DNA of 64,000 nucleotides, taken from Algibacillus agarilyticus (GTDB lineage Bacteria > Pseudomonadota > Gammaproteobacteria > Enterobacterales > Alteromonadaceae). Position 1 is the first letter of the stretch, and every line of letters starts with the position of its first letter. The notes below the pieces were generated by a model, which did no database searches, had not been told where the DNA came from, and saw nothing but the letters and a program-made list of their open reading frames with translations. Location of the stretch: the NCBI RefSeq assembly GCF_003286125.1, contig NZ_QMED01000018.1, positions 14,342 to 78,341 on the forward strand. Reading direction: 5' to 3'. Positions 18,671-28,068 of this stretch are shown in pieces. The position numbers and the translations under genes are program-made.

Positions 18671-20374
18671 ATGTGTGATTATAAAAAATATATTGGTAGT
18701 TTAACGTACCCGATCGCTTATATAAAAATGGCTACCTTATTTTTGCTCTTGATATGTTCTGTGCTTTCTATTTCTGTGTCGGCACAACCTTATGTCAAAC
18801 TTGATAACACGAATAAAATTAAACTGGCTGAACACAACCTTTGGTTTAATACGCAACCTTTAGAAACACCGCCTCGCTTTTCACAATTAAACCAACTATT
18901 TAAAAATGCTGATCGCGTTACTACCACATTAGGAAAAAGTGGGGCTTTTATCGCAAAAATTAATTTAACTAATATAAATAACGATAAAAACACCTGGTTT
19001 GTAAATATTAATATGAATTACTTAGATCTAGGAACGGCTTATTGGCAACCTAATCAAGGTAAACCTATTCAGTTAGAACAATTTGGTTATCTTAATCGTG
19101 ACAACCCCAAAATAACCCACTCGCAAACATTTTCACTTTCGTTAAGCGAGCAAGAAAGCGGTACGCTTTGGATTTATGTGCAGGCAAAAGTCTTCGCAAT
19201 ACCGGCTGATATCAATATTTACCGAAAAAAAGCCTTCTATAATAAACAGTTTTTAATTAATAGTATTACCACTATTTCTTATACAGTTATGATGACACTC
19301 GCTTTAATAGCGGCTTTTATTTACTTAAGGCTTAAATCGTTAGCCGTATTAGCTTGTACAGGGTATATAGGTTTACATGGGTTAGGTTGGTTTGCTGCTT
19401 CTGGTAGCTTAGGGTATTTATTTCAAGTTCAGCTATTTAACCCTGTTTATGGCGGTATCTTTTTATTTCCTTTTGCTATCGCGGCTGCGAGTCAGTTCAC
19501 TAAATTGCTATTTAATTGTCAGCAAGATCACACAAAAATAAATAAAATACTTAATTTAATGACCATCGTGAGCTTGTTCGCGGGAGTGCTCATACTTTTT
19601 CTGCCTTTTATTCAGGGCTACTTAGTATCACATATCATCGCCATCGCTTGGATCCCGTTATGCATAGGGATCGGTATTTTCATGCTCAGAAAAAAAGATT
19701 TTAGAGCGAAATATTATCTTACCGGCAATTTCTTATATGGGTTGGCTTTAGCGGTATATGTTTTATCTCATACGTATAAATTAGACCTGAGTTTACGCCC
19801 TGAACTCATTGTATTAATCGCATTAACGATTGACTGCTTTTGTATTCTTCTTTCATTGACTGAGTGGTTGCAAATACAGCAAAAAGAATTAAATCGAATT
19901 TATAATACATCACGTATCGACCCATTAACCCAAGTTGGAAATCGGCTTGCACAAAACGAAATGCTTAGTCATTTATCTGGGCATTACTGCATCACCTTTA
20001 TTGACCTTGATAACTTTAAAAAAATTAATGATAAATGTGGTCATGATATTGGTGATAAGTATTTAATTGATGTCGCTACGACCATTAAAAAGGCAATGCA
20101 GGGGCTAGGGGACGTATTTCGCTGTGGTGGCGATGAGTTTATTTTAGTGGTAAGTGTGGAGCGAAAAGAGCAAGTTGAGCCACTCTTAAAGCAATTAACT
20201 AGATTGATAAAAAAAACCGAACAAGAGCTACAGCAAAAAGGTTGGGAATCGGCTGGGCTTAGCTTTGGCATGGCGACAACGTTTGAAACTTCAAATCAAT
20301 CAGAATGTTTATCGTTAGCTGATCAAAGAATGTATAAATGTAAAAAGAAAATAAACAGCACGAATTTGCACTAG
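18671..20374 (+). CDS. 7TMR-DISM sensor diguanylate cyclase
   Basis: The 567-residue protein has a signal peptide (hydrophobic about 21-37, ending VSAQP) and a periplasmic domain of about 160 residues like 7TMR-DISMED2. About seven transmembrane helices follow between 195 and 405, and then a C-terminal GGDEF domain. The catalytic motif CGGDEF (486-490) and FIDLDNFKKIND are intact, so an active cyclase is likely. An RxxD I-site is not in register. A strong AGGAGG seven bases before the ATG at 18671 fixes the start. DISM extracellular domains are thought to bind carbohydrates or similar ligands; no ligand can be named. The gene is monocistronic after the gcv terminator. Confidence 0.9.
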   Translation: MCDYKKYIGSLTYPIAYIKMATLFLLLICSVLSISVSAQPYVKLDNTNKIKLAEHNLWFNTQPLETPPRFSQLNQLFKNADRVTTTLGKSGAFIAKINLTNINNDKNTWFVNINMNYLDLGTAYWQPNQGKPIQLEQFGYLNRDNPKITHSQTFSLSLSEQESGTLWIYVQAKVFAIPADINIYRKKAFYNKQFLINSITTISYTVMMTLALIAAFIYLRLKSLAVLACTGYIGLHGLGWFAASGSLGYLFQVQLFNPVYGGIFLFPFAIAAASQFTKLLFNCQQDHTKINKILNLMTIVSLFAGVLILFLPFIQGYLVSHIIAIAWIPLCIGIGIFMLRKKDFRAKYYLTGNFLYGLALAVYVLSHTYKLDLSLRPELIVLIALTIDCFCILLSLTEWLQIQQKELNRIYNTSRIDPLTQVGNRLAQNEMLSHLSGHYCITFIDLDNFKKINDKCGHDIGDKYLIDVATTIKKAMQGLGDVFRCGGDEFILVVSVERKEQVEPLLKQLTRLIKKTEQELQQKGWESAGLSFGMATTFETSNQSECLSLADQRMYKCKKKINSTNLH

Positions 20375-20515
20375 CTGAATAATATTTCACTAAAGTTAAG
20401 GTGAGCAGAATCAAACAAAAACGTTTTTTATTGGGGCTCCCAATATACCAGATGAGCCACGTGCTCCCTTTTTGGTTTTTTATAGAAAAAATAAGTGTTC
20501 AGCTCTTTTTAGCTT

Positions 20516-20574
20516 GTAGGTTGCCATGAGTGAAACGAATCGCAACACACTCAAGTAACCGTTTTAAACCTACC
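20516..20574. repeat. Short element bounded by GTAGGTT/AACCTAC inverted repeat
   Basis: GTAGGTTG at 20516-20523 and AAACCTAC at 20567-20574 are inverted, enclosing TGAGTGAAACGAATCGCAAC. I recall similar short intergenic repeats from other gammaproteobacteria, but could not check. It lies in the 472-base gene-free gap 20375-20847, which also holds a GGTTCGCAAG repeat and otherwise AT-rich sequence. Confidence 0.45.
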
Positions 20575-20638
20575 AACCAAAAATTAAATCGCCCATAAAA
20601 GAATAATAATTTAGCGCAACATAAACCAGAAACAGTGC

Positions 20639-20677
20639 GGTTCGCAAGCTCACGGCACCCTGCAAATCAGCTACACA
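20639..20677. repeat. GGTTCGCAAG repeat, copy 1
   Basis: A 23-base stretch beginning GGTTCGCAAGCTCACGGC is identical to 29586-29608. Both copies are followed after a few bases by AATCAGCTACACA. The unit can fold into an imperfect hairpin. Both copies are intergenic. Confidence 0.7.
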
Positions 20678-20847
20678 AATAGTGTAAACGAATAAAAGCC
20701 ACTAATATCAATACCTAAATTAATGCATGTCATTGATGAATGTTCGTAAAGTGATAAATAATAAGTTTATGGGTTACCGTAGGCTATTGATTTAAGTTAA
20801 CGCAATGGTTTGAAATATGGCCGCCACTTATAAGGTTTTATTGTTGC

Positions 20848-22704
20848 TCACAATTTGTCGAGTGCATTTTCATTTTTTAAAAAGTCGGTTATTTGTTCGG
20901 CTTTTATGGGCTTTGAAACTAAGTAGCCTTGAATAAAATCGCAACCGTTTGCGAGTAACCAATGCGCTTGTATTTTACTTTCGACACCTTCAGCAACGAT
21001 TTCTAGCTTCATGCCTTTTGCTAACCCGATAATGGATTGCGCGATGCATATGTCGCTTTCATTATTGGGTAAGCCATCAACAAACGATTTATCAATTTTT
21101 AGTTTTGATACTTTTAAATTTTTTAAACGCGATAAAGAAGAATAGCCCGTACCAAAATCATCAATTGATAAATTAATACCTAAGTTACTCAGTTGCTCTA
21201 ATTGGTGCGACAGAGCTTCTGAATCACCGGCGATAAGCTCTTCAACTATTTCAAATTCAAGGGCTGAAAAGGCAATTTGGTATTGTGCAACATAGCGCTT
21301 TATTTGCGCGACTAGGTTGGGTGAAAAGAGCTGTTCTGATGAAATATTAACCGACACTTTATTAATAACAATGCCAGAATCAAGAAAATATCGAATATCG
21401 CGGCATGCTTGTTCAAGTATGATATCGCCGAGCTCTTTCATTAAACCAAGCCGTTTCGCGATAGGTAAAATAAGGTAAGGTGTAATAATACCTTTTTCAG
21501 GGTGTTCCCAGCGTACGAGGGCTTCTAATGAAATACCGACAGTTGGATAATCGGGTTTAACAATGGGTTGATAAAACGCAATAATTTGGTTTTTATTTAA
21601 CGCTTCAATAAATTCACGTTCTAAAGTTACGGCTTCTAAATGGTTGGTTAGCCATTCAGGATCGAAGTAACAATCACTGCCTTGTTGTTCATTTTTGGCT
21701 TTTTGCATGGCCAGTTCGGCTTTGCGAATGGGGTCGTTATCGACGAGATCTTTTATTGGGCCTAAAAAAACGCCTATTGAGGCAGAGGTGGCAATGGTTT
21801 CATCTAATGGTGTTTTAATTTCTTCTACAAATTGTAATTTGATTTTACTAACTAACTCATCAATGAGTTTGTCATTTATCACTTGTGGTAACCAAAATGC
21901 AAACACGTCTCCTTCAACACGGGCGAGTTGGTATTTTAAATCGAGATCGATATTATCTAAGCGTAGCGATATTTCGCGCAATACTTGATTCGCAAAGTGG
22001 TAGCCAAACCTATCATTAATTTGTGTGAAGTTGTCCATGCCTACGAGCAAGACGGCACAAGGTATGTTTTTTATCGCGGTATCGATAGTTTGATTGATTC
22101 TTTTTTGAAAGAACAGTCTGTTTTCTAAATTGGTGAGTGGGTCTATTTTTTCGAGGTAACTGAGTTTTTGTTTTTCAATAAACCAATTAGATTGCGCATA
22201 AACTAACGAGATGGTGTCGGCAACCGATACTGAATATGATATTTCGGCCATATCCCAATTGCGCTGTTTTTCTGCTTGCTCAATACAGATAAGCCCAAAC
22301 ATACCTTTTTCGTTAAAAATCGGCACATCGAGCATCGACATGATATTTAACGGTTTTAAATAACCATCTAAAAATTCTTTTGTCCGATCATCTGTTCTGG
22401 CATTGTCGGCATTAATAACTCGGTTTTGTCTAAGTGATGCAAAATAGTGAGGACACGTTTCTTCATGAATAACGATACCCGTTTCAAATTTTTTCTCGGC
22501 GAGTATGTATAGGTTGCTACAGACAATGCTTTTTTGATCGTCGCTGAATAGCCAAATGCTCACGCGTGACACATTGAGCCGTTCGCAGCAGGATTTAATT
22601 ATTTTTTGTGTTTTAGCGTTTACGTCTTGCTCTAACTGACCATCTTGAAAGCCTAAGCGAGTTAAAGATTGTTGCAGCGCTAAAAATTTATTTACTAAAT
22701 CCAT
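20848..22704 (-). CDS. GAF-GGDEF-EAL protein, probable c-di-GMP phosphodiesterase
   Basis: This 618-residue cytoplasmic protein has an N-terminal GAF domain (about 25-165), a GGDEF-like domain (about 185-345) and an EAL domain (about 360-610). The cyclase motif is degenerate: ARVEGDVF replaces R-GGDEF. Synthesis is therefore unlikely, and the domain may instead sense GTP. The EAL domain retains SLEALVRWEHP, SVNISSEQL, IDDFGTGYSS and AEGVES, so it should hydrolyse c-di-GMP. No membrane segment is present. It is the fourth c-di-GMP enzyme within 15 kb, but it is transcribed separately on the minus strand. Confidence 0.9.
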   Translation of the reverse strand: MDLVNKFLALQQSLTRLGFQDGQLEQDVNAKTQKIIKSCCERLNVSRVSIWLFSDDQKSIVCSNLYILAEKKFETGIVIHEETCPHYFASLRQNRVINADNARTDDRTKEFLDGYLKPLNIMSMLDVPIFNEKGMFGLICIEQAEKQRNWDMAEISYSVSVADTISLVYAQSNWFIEKQKLSYLEKIDPLTNLENRLFFQKRINQTIDTAIKNIPCAVLLVGMDNFTQINDRFGYHFANQVLREISLRLDNIDLDLKYQLARVEGDVFAFWLPQVINDKLIDELVSKIKLQFVEEIKTPLDETIATSASIGVFLGPIKDLVDNDPIRKAELAMQKAKNEQQGSDCYFDPEWLTNHLEAVTLEREFIEALNKNQIIAFYQPIVKPDYPTVGISLEALVRWEHPEKGIITPYLILPIAKRLGLMKELGDIILEQACRDIRYFLDSGIVINKVSVNISSEQLFSPNLVAQIKRYVAQYQIAFSALEFEIVEELIAGDSEALSHQLEQLSNLGINLSIDDFGTGYSSLSRLKNLKVSKLKIDKSFVDGLPNNESDICIAQSIIGLAKGMKLEIVAEGVESKIQAHWLLANGCDFIQGYLVSKPIKAEQITDFLKNENALDKL

Positions 22705-22818
22705 GCCTATCTTTTATTAAAATTTAATCATTATTTAATAATAGCAAGGTTTTAGCCTGCGTCATGTCATACACAAATTATTTGCGCTTGTATGATAGAT
22801 TTTTTGCATTGGTAGGAA

Positions 22819-22852
22819 CAAAAAAACCACATAATTGCTTATATGGTTTTTT
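22819..22852 (-). terminator. Bidirectional terminator after the SDR gene
   Basis: AAAAAACCACATAA and TTATATGGTTTTTT pair around TTGC with one mismatch. A-rich and T-rich flanks allow use from either side. The SDR gene at 22901-23656 reads into it. Confidence 0.75.
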
Positions 22853-22900
22853 CTTATTCAACTGTAAAGCTAACGGTGTTAGCTTTAACGGCAACAGGTA

Positions 22901-23656
22901 TTAGATACCTAACGCTTGGCCACCACCAATTTGAACCGTTTCAGCAGTGATGAATGATGCATCTTTGCTGACTAAGAAAGAGATCACGCCTGCAACTTCT
23001 TCTGGCTCGCCTAAACGACCAAGCATGATGCTGTCTTTCCATGTTGCGAATACTTCAGGTTTAGTTGCTTTAATTTGTGCGTGGAAAGGTGTATCGATAG
23101 TACCAGGTGATACGGCGTTTACACGGATACCTGCTGGTGCTAATTCTTTAGCTAAAGCACGTGTTAATGTGTGAACTGCACCTTTAGATGTACCGTAGAT
23201 ACCAGCGCCTGGGCCACCAGCGTTCCAAGCTGCGTTTGAAGTGTAGTTGATGATTGAACCACCTTCAGTTTTCTTCATGAAAGGAATAGCTGCACGTGAT
23301 ACGAAGAATGCGCTGTCTAAGTTTAATGCCATTACAAAACGGTAAAACTCAGTTGTCATTGTTTCAATTGGGCTACGACCACCAAGGCCACCCGCATTGT
23401 TAATAACTACATCAATTTGGCCATATTTTTCGCCGATAGCGTTCACGTTTTCAGTTACTGCCACATCGTTAGTTACGTCAAAACCATAGTATTCAGCTTC
23501 GATACCGTCTGCTTTTAATTCAGCAACGCGCTCTGCGCCTTTGTCGTCTTCAATACCATTAAGTACAACTGTGTAGCCATCTTGACCAAGACGCTTAGCT
23601 ACTTGAAAACCGATACCGCCAGTTGCGCCTGTAATTAATGCAATTTTTTTAGACAT
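22901..23656 (-). CDS. Short-chain dehydrogenase/reductase (SDR)
   Basis: The 251 residues form a classical SDR: the Rossmann cofactor motif TGATGGIGFQVA (about 9-20), NNAGG (about 90) and catalytic Ser-Tyr-Lys in SNAAWNAGGPGAGIYGTSKGA. RVNAVSPGTIDTPF precedes the substrate lid, and the C-terminus is ETVQIGGGQALGI. This is the FabG/PhaB/sugar-reductase subgroup. The Ala/Gly-rich active-site loop does not let me name a substrate; 3-ketoacyl or uronate-derived keto-sugar reduction are both possible. The gene is monocistronic, with a 12-bp palindrome just upstream of the start, suggesting a dedicated repressor. Confidence 0.88.
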   Translation of the reverse strand: MSKKIALITGATGGIGFQVAKRLGQDGYTVVLNGIEDDKGAERVAELKADGIEAEYYGFDVTNDVAVTENVNAIGEKYGQIDVVINNAGGLGGRSPIETMTTEFYRFVMALNLDSAFFVSRAAIPFMKKTEGGSIINYTSNAAWNAGGPGAGIYGTSKGAVHTLTRALAKELAPAGIRVNAVSPGTIDTPFHAQIKATKPEVFATWKDSIMLGRLGEPEEVAGVISFLVSKDASFITAETVQIGGGQALGI

Positions 23657-23674
23657 AATTATATTCTCATTGAG

Positions 23675-23686
23675 TTAGTTAACTAA
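23675..23686 (-). promoter_or_regulatory. Palindrome TTAGTTAACTAA upstream of the SDR gene
   Basis: A perfect 12-bp palindrome lies 19-30 bases before the SDR start codon, where a repressor would block transcription or early elongation. No binding protein can be named. Confidence 0.45.
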
Positions 23687-24215
23687 TAGTTACACCAAAG
23701 GCATTAATAAAACGAACAAGTATTAAGTTGCAAAATTGACACTAATTTAGGGCGAATAAGGTAAGAGACTGTTTTCTCTTAAAACGCGTTAGCGATAATT
23801 TAACAAGCAAGGCCGTTCACCTTTTGGCTCATTGTAATTAAATATCGTCTGCTCGATAAAGTATCTCGCATTGAAATTTATGAATTAATTGTAATACAAA
23901 TATTTTGATTTGGAAATAGTGTGTTTTGATATTGGTAATAAAATATGATCTTTATTGGTAAGTTTTAATGTGATCGTATGGATAAAGCGCAATTAAATTA
24001 AAGTTAAGTTGTTGTTTTAGTTTTTAATTTTGATCTTTTTGTTACGTTAACTTAATTGCGAAAAATAAAACTAATTAGTAAAATATTTTTTTAAACTTTA
24101 AAAAAAAATATTAAAAAAAACGATGCAACGACGATAAGGTTGTTACCAATGAAGCTGTCTTTTTGATTGATAAATAAATAAAAAGTAAGACCATATGGTG
24201 TTAACTGTCTTGTTA
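23687..24215. other. AT-rich gene-free stretch
   Basis: This 529-base stretch holds no credible gene. It is very AT-rich, with A- and T-runs around 24080-24120. Apart from the SDR promoter region near 23700 I see no structured element. Confidence 0.4.
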
Positions 24216-24755
24216 TTAGTCACTTTGTTGTTTGGACTCTTGGTCATTCAATGTTAAGGGTGTTGTTATATATTGAATTAAATCTTGTCGATCACTCGCG
24301 TTAAGTAAACCTGAAAAGCCCATTTTATTACCGGGTATAGCTTTATCAGGGCCTGCAATAAAAGTGTCTAGCGTTTTATTATCCCATCTATTATGTTGCT
24401 GGCTTTTAAGGGCGCTAGAGTAGTTAAACTGCATTGAACCTATGGGGCGATTGAGTATACCGGTTAAACTGGGCGCTAGGTTTGGTGTTTCGTGGCAACC
24501 GGCACAAAATTTATATAGTTGAGCCCCGCGAGCTATACCCGATAAGCTTTCTGTGTTTTTTGTGTCAATAATATAATCGGCTCGTATTGCCATCATCTTG
24601 GCTATTTGTTGCTGATCCATAGAGGCTCTTATTTTGCGATAGGCTTGCGCTTCAAGTGTGGCGCATTCAACCTCTAATAGACCTAATTGTGCCGCGAGTT
24701 GTTGGTAGGTCGCGGATGAAAACGCGCGATTAATTCCTATTCTGACATGATCCAT
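24216..24755 (-). CDS. Class I c-type cytochrome without signal peptide, possibly truncated
   Basis: The 179-residue frame has a clear cytochrome c domain in its second half. The haem-binding CAGCH lies at about 84-88 and the axial methionine is in IPGNKMGFSG at about 142, the pattern of cytochrome c2/c550. The N-terminal 60 residues are helical and lack any signal peptide, yet haem attachment requires export. Immediately upstream, in frame after a TAA, is a 25-codon open stretch with protein-like character. The gene may therefore be a decayed remnant of a longer exported protein. It lies downstream of a TIM-barrel sugar isomerase gene; such pairs are known in carbohydrate-oxidation clusters. 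Confidence 0.65.
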   Translation of the reverse strand: MDHVRIGINRAFSSATYQQLAAQLGLLEVECATLEAQAYRKIRASMDQQQIAKMMAIRADYIIDTKNTESLSGIARGAQLYKFCAGCHETPNLAPSLTGILNRPIGSMQFNYSSALKSQQHNRWDNKTLDTFIAGPDKAIPGNKMGFSGLLNASDRQDLIQYITTPLTLNDQESKQQSD

Positions 24756-24833
24756 TTATTGCATTAACTGTTGACGTATCGCTTTATATTGTTGAATTTT
24801 TGGTAATAACGCTGTTGTGATGGCTTGAAAAAC
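24756..24833 (-). pseudogene. Possible 5' remnant of the cytochrome c gene
   Basis: In frame with the cytochrome gene and separated from it by a single TAA, 25 codons read as a plausible helix (LLPKIQQYKAIRQQLMQ) that resembles the helix at the cytochrome N-terminus (MDQQQIAKMMAIRADYI). Upstream of it further stops occur in the same frame. It looks like the decayed start of one reading frame, but chance is not excluded. Confidence 0.3.
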
Positions 24834-24939
24834 TTACGTAGATTATTTAATTAGGGAAAAGCTCGCTAAATCTAAAAAACCGCGGTTTTACATCAAAACG
24901 AAGCCTGGATACGCTGATTTAAAAATACATTATTTATTT

Positions 24940-25941
24940 TTAGGTTGTTTGATAACGCTTTAATAACTCAATGGTCGCTTGACTGCCTTTGAACTCAGAA
25001 TAGTGGTTTCCTTCAAATTCAGCACTGACAATACCGTTGAAACCAGCCGCCGTTAATATGTTTAAGCAAGCTTGATAATCAATGGTTGTTTCTAAACCAT
25101 CAGAGGTGAAATGATGAGACTTTGCACTGACGCCTCGCGTGTAAGGCGCTAAATCGATTAACCCTTGGAAACGATCGTATCGGCGTTCGGGGTTAATATT
25201 CCAACCGCCCATAAAAAAATTATCGAAGTCAGTAAATAGCCCTAGATTTTCATGATTAGTATGTTCCATTAGCATCGCAAGCCAAGCGCCAATATTTGAT
25301 GCATTGCCGTGGTTTTCGACTAATAATTCAAGATCATGCTGTTTAGCTAAATCGGCTAATGTGATTAATGATTCAGCACAGTTATTGAGTTGTTGCAGGT
25401 AGGTGCCGTCGCCATATGCATTGACTCTGAGTTGTTTGCAACCCAATTCTGCGGCGGCTTCTAACCACGGTTTATGTTGTTCAATGGCTTGTTTTCGCTG
25501 CGTTTTTGAACTTGCCCCAATTGAGCCGGTTTCATCATACATGAGTACTGCAAAGCTTACATTATGCTCTTGGGCTCTCGCCTTAAAATTTCTTAACCAT
25601 TGAGTATTTTGTGCATGAGCAAAAAATAAAATATTCACTAAATCAACGATACCAACCTTAAGTTCATATGCTTTTACAACAATATCTCGGGTGTCGAGGG
25701 GGCCGGTTAATAGGTCATCGGGAGATGAATGCAATGTTTTAATAAATAGTGGGTAATCAACTTTGCTGTTACCCAAAATTTGGCGGTGAAATGACCACTG
25801 CGAGAGTGAAATATCATAGCGTTGAGTTGTTGCTAATTTAGGTTGATTGATTAATTTGTTATCACTCGCCCAAACGTGTTTTACTTGGCTGCTTAATAAA
25901 GTGGCTGCGATTGCTTTTAAAATAAGTCTTCTTTTTTCCAT
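24940..25941 (-). CDS. Exported TIM-barrel sugar isomerase/epimerase-like protein
   Basis: The protein belongs to the xylose-isomerase-like TIM-barrel superfamily (AP-endonuclease-2 fold), seen in ELLVENHGNASNI, TDFDNFFMG, VSAKSHHF and GIVSAEFEGNHY, which supply the usual Glu/Asp/His metal ligands. The N-terminus carries adjacent arginines in EKRRLILKAI before a hydrophobic stretch ending HVWA. That is a Tat-like signal, so it probably acts in the periplasm. I place the start at 25941 because GAGG lies six bases upstream; a longer frame begins at 25971. A LacI-type operator lies about 125 bases before the start. Members often work on keto-sugars or inositol derivatives; the substrate here is unknown. 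Confidence 0.8.
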   Translation of the reverse strand: MEKRRLILKAIAATLLSSQVKHVWASDNKLINQPKLATTQRYDISLSQWSFHRQILGNSKVDYPLFIKTLHSSPDDLLTGPLDTRDIVVKAYELKVGIVDLVNILFFAHAQNTQWLRNFKARAQEHNVSFAVLMYDETGSIGASSKTQRKQAIEQHKPWLEAAAELGCKQLRVNAYGDGTYLQQLNNCAESLITLADLAKQHDLELLVENHGNASNIGAWLAMLMEHTNHENLGLFTDFDNFFMGGWNINPERRYDRFQGLIDLAPYTRGVSAKSHHFTSDGLETTIDYQACLNILTAAGFNGIVSAEFEGNHYSEFKGSQATIELLKRYQTT

Positions 25942-26064
25942 TATAACCTCTACTTTATGACGCAGGAGCATTAAAAGCCCTAACGCTCAATTGTGGCTTA
26001 TGCTGTGCCTTATTACTTTGCCAATTACTGATGGATGTCCCTTTTTCATCTTTTAAATAAAAAA

Positions 26065-26076
26065 GTAACCGGTTAC
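26065..26076. promoter_or_regulatory. LacI-family-type operator GTAACCGGTTAC
   Basis: This perfect palindrome with a central CG, flanked by AA and AT, is the form bound by LacI/GalR-family repressors. It lies 124 bases upstream of the sugar isomerase start and far from selO. It suggests sugar-responsive control of the isomerase by a regulator encoded outside the window. Confidence 0.6.
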
Positions 26077-26391
26077 ATTTAATTTTAAATAGATTATAAC
26101 GATTACTCAATCTTTATTTTTCGGGAGGCGATTTCTGGTGTTACCTCGCGGTATTCAACATTGGCGTATGCCAAATTAATCGTGATCTATGGTCTACGAT
26201 CTGTGATAACGGTATAAAATATTGGATATGGACACGTTAATACTTGTCGTTAGCTAAAATATCCACACCCATCGAGTGTTGTAAATCGTTGGTAAATAGC
26301 GTTCACTATCTTTATTCATTTGTGATTAATCTCTATTCGGGTTAAGAGATACCCCATATTTAGATTATTTAAATAAAACGATACCAAGGCC
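26077..26391. other. Gap between the LacI-type operator and selO
   Basis: There is no gene and no strong hairpin. The selO promoter should lie here; AAGG stands just two bases before the ATG at 26392. Nothing else was recognised. Confidence 0.35.
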
Positions 26392-28068
26392 ATGAACGAT
26401 AAAATAAGCAACATCGCAGCGCTAGCAAAACTCACTGATTATTCGTTACTTGATACTTTAACGGCTGATCCCGATGCCACTAAAACTGGCCAAGATCACC
26501 AGCCAAGAGAAGTCTTTTCAGGCCATTATGTGCCTGTGTTACCTACGCCTTTGGCAGAGCCTGAGTATATTAGTCACAGCTATGTGTTATTTGATGAACT
26601 CGGTTTTGATGACAAATTAGCGCTAGATCCCCATTTTATACAGCTGTTTTCGGGTGATGTTTCTGCACTGCCAAGTCCTATGCGTCAAATGGGCTGGGCA
26701 ACGGGGTATGCTTTGTCTATTTATGGCACTGAATATACCCAACAATGCCCGTTTAGAACGGGTAATGGTTATGGTGATGGCCGTGCAATCTCGGTTTTGG
26801 AGTTGGTTAGTAATAATAAGCGATGGGAAATGCAACTGAAGGGAGCAGGGCGTACACCTTATTGTCGTGGTGGTGATGGCCGCGCTGTATTGCGTTCGAG
26901 TGTGCGTGAATTTTTGGCTCAAGAGCATATGCATGCGTTAGGTATTGCAACCTCGCGCTCGCTGAGCTTGTATGTTTCTAAAACAGAACAAGTTGATCGC
27001 CCTTGGTATTATGAAGATTCGCGTTCGCACGACCCTGAAACAATGGTTTCAAACCCTGTGGCTATTTCTACTCGGGTTGCACCTTCTTTTTTACGTGTTG
27101 GCCAACTTGAATTATTTGCTCGTCGTGCACGTACCGAAGAGCATGAAAAAGCCCTAGACGAACTGCAACTCATCGTTGAACACTTAATTTTACGTGAATA
27201 CCCACAAATTGATCCACAATTGCCTATGGCCGAAAAAATACTGCTGTTGGCGGCTGAGTTTCGTGAACGCTTAACATCCATGGTTGCACATTGGCTGCGT
27301 GTCGGGTTTTGCCAAGGTAACTTTAATAGTGATAACTGTGCTGCAGGCGGTTATACGCTTGATTATGGGCCATTTGGTTTTTGTGAATTATTCGAGCCCA
27401 TGTTTCAGCCTTGGACCGGTGGTGGACGTCACTTCTCATTTCTTAACCAACCTTTTGCGGCAGAAGCTAACTTTAAAATGTTCTGCGCCAGCTTAGAACA
27501 TTTGTTGCCATCGCAATCAGATGCGCTAGAAAAATTGGCCGATATCCGAGATAGTTTCAAACCGGTTATGCAACATCAATTAGAAAAAATGTGGGCTGCG
27601 AAATTAGGCTTAAGCGCATATAATTCTGATCTGTTAATTGACCTTTTACAGCTTATGGCAAATACCAAGGTTGATTTTACTATGTTCTTTCGTGAGCTTT
27701 CGCATGTGCCGCAGCATGTTTCCGATCTTGAAAAGAGTTTCTATTTAGCGACTTCTGACGAACTAAAACAACAATGGCAAACATGGTTAAATACGTGGCG
27801 CACCTTGGTTAATGCTGATAGCAATAGGGCAAAAATCAGTGAACAAATGAAACAAGTTAATCCCAAATATACTTGGCGAGAATGGCTAGTGGTGCCAGCC
27901 TATCAACAAGCGGCACAAGGTAACTACGAACTGATAAAAGAACTACAGCAGGTATTAAATAACCCGTATGAAGAACAAAGCCAAGAAATTGAAAATAAAT
28001 ATTATCAACTGCGCCCACAAGCCTTTTTTGGCATCGGGGGAGTTAGTCATTACAGTTGCTCATCGTAA
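26392..28068 (+). CDS. selO: Protein adenylyltransferase SelO (YdiU)
   Basis: SelO is a pseudokinase-fold enzyme that transfers AMP to protein hydroxyls and is linked to oxidative stress. The 558 residues show [15 protein letters not shown], the nucleotide-binding [22 protein letters not shown] with a conserved Lys, [11 protein letters not shown], and [13 protein letters not shown] with the metal-binding Asp. It ends in SHYSCSS; the C-terminal Cys is the position occupied by selenocysteine in animals. It is about 80 residues longer than the E. coli protein, with the extra length spread mainly at the N-terminus and in the helical C-terminal part. It is monocistronic. Confidence 0.95.
   Translation: MNDKISNIAALAKLTDYSLLDTLTADPDATKTGQDHQPREVFSGHYVPVLPTPLAEPEYISHSYVLFDELGFDDKLALDPHFIQLFSGDVSALPSPMRQMGWATGYALSIYGTEYTQQCPFRTGNGYGDGRAISVLELVSNNKRWEMQLKGAGRTPYCRGGDGRAVLRSSVREFLAQEHMHALGIATSRSLSLYVSKTEQVDRPWYYEDSRSHDPETMVSNPVAISTRVAPSFLRVGQLELFARRARTEEHEKALDELQLIVEHLILREYPQIDPQLPMAEKILLLAAEFRERLTSMVAHWLRVGFCQGNFNSDNCAAGGYTLDYGPFGFCELFEPMFQPWTGGGRHFSFLNQPFAAEANFKMFCASLEHLLPSQSDALEKLADIRDSFKPVMQHQLEKMWAAKLGLSAYNSDLLIDLLQLMANTKVDFTMFFRELSHVPQHVSDLEKSFYLATSDELKQQWQTWLNTWRTLVNADSNRAKISEQMKQVNPKYTWREWLVVPAYQQAAQGNYELIKELQQVLNNPYEEQSQEIENKYYQLRPQAFFGIGGVSHYSCSS

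Noticed and set aside
20430-20444. ATTGGG-GCT-CCCAAT hairpin as terminator of the DISM cyclase gene
   Set aside because: The T-run precedes the stem on the plus strand and nothing suitable follows it in either direction.
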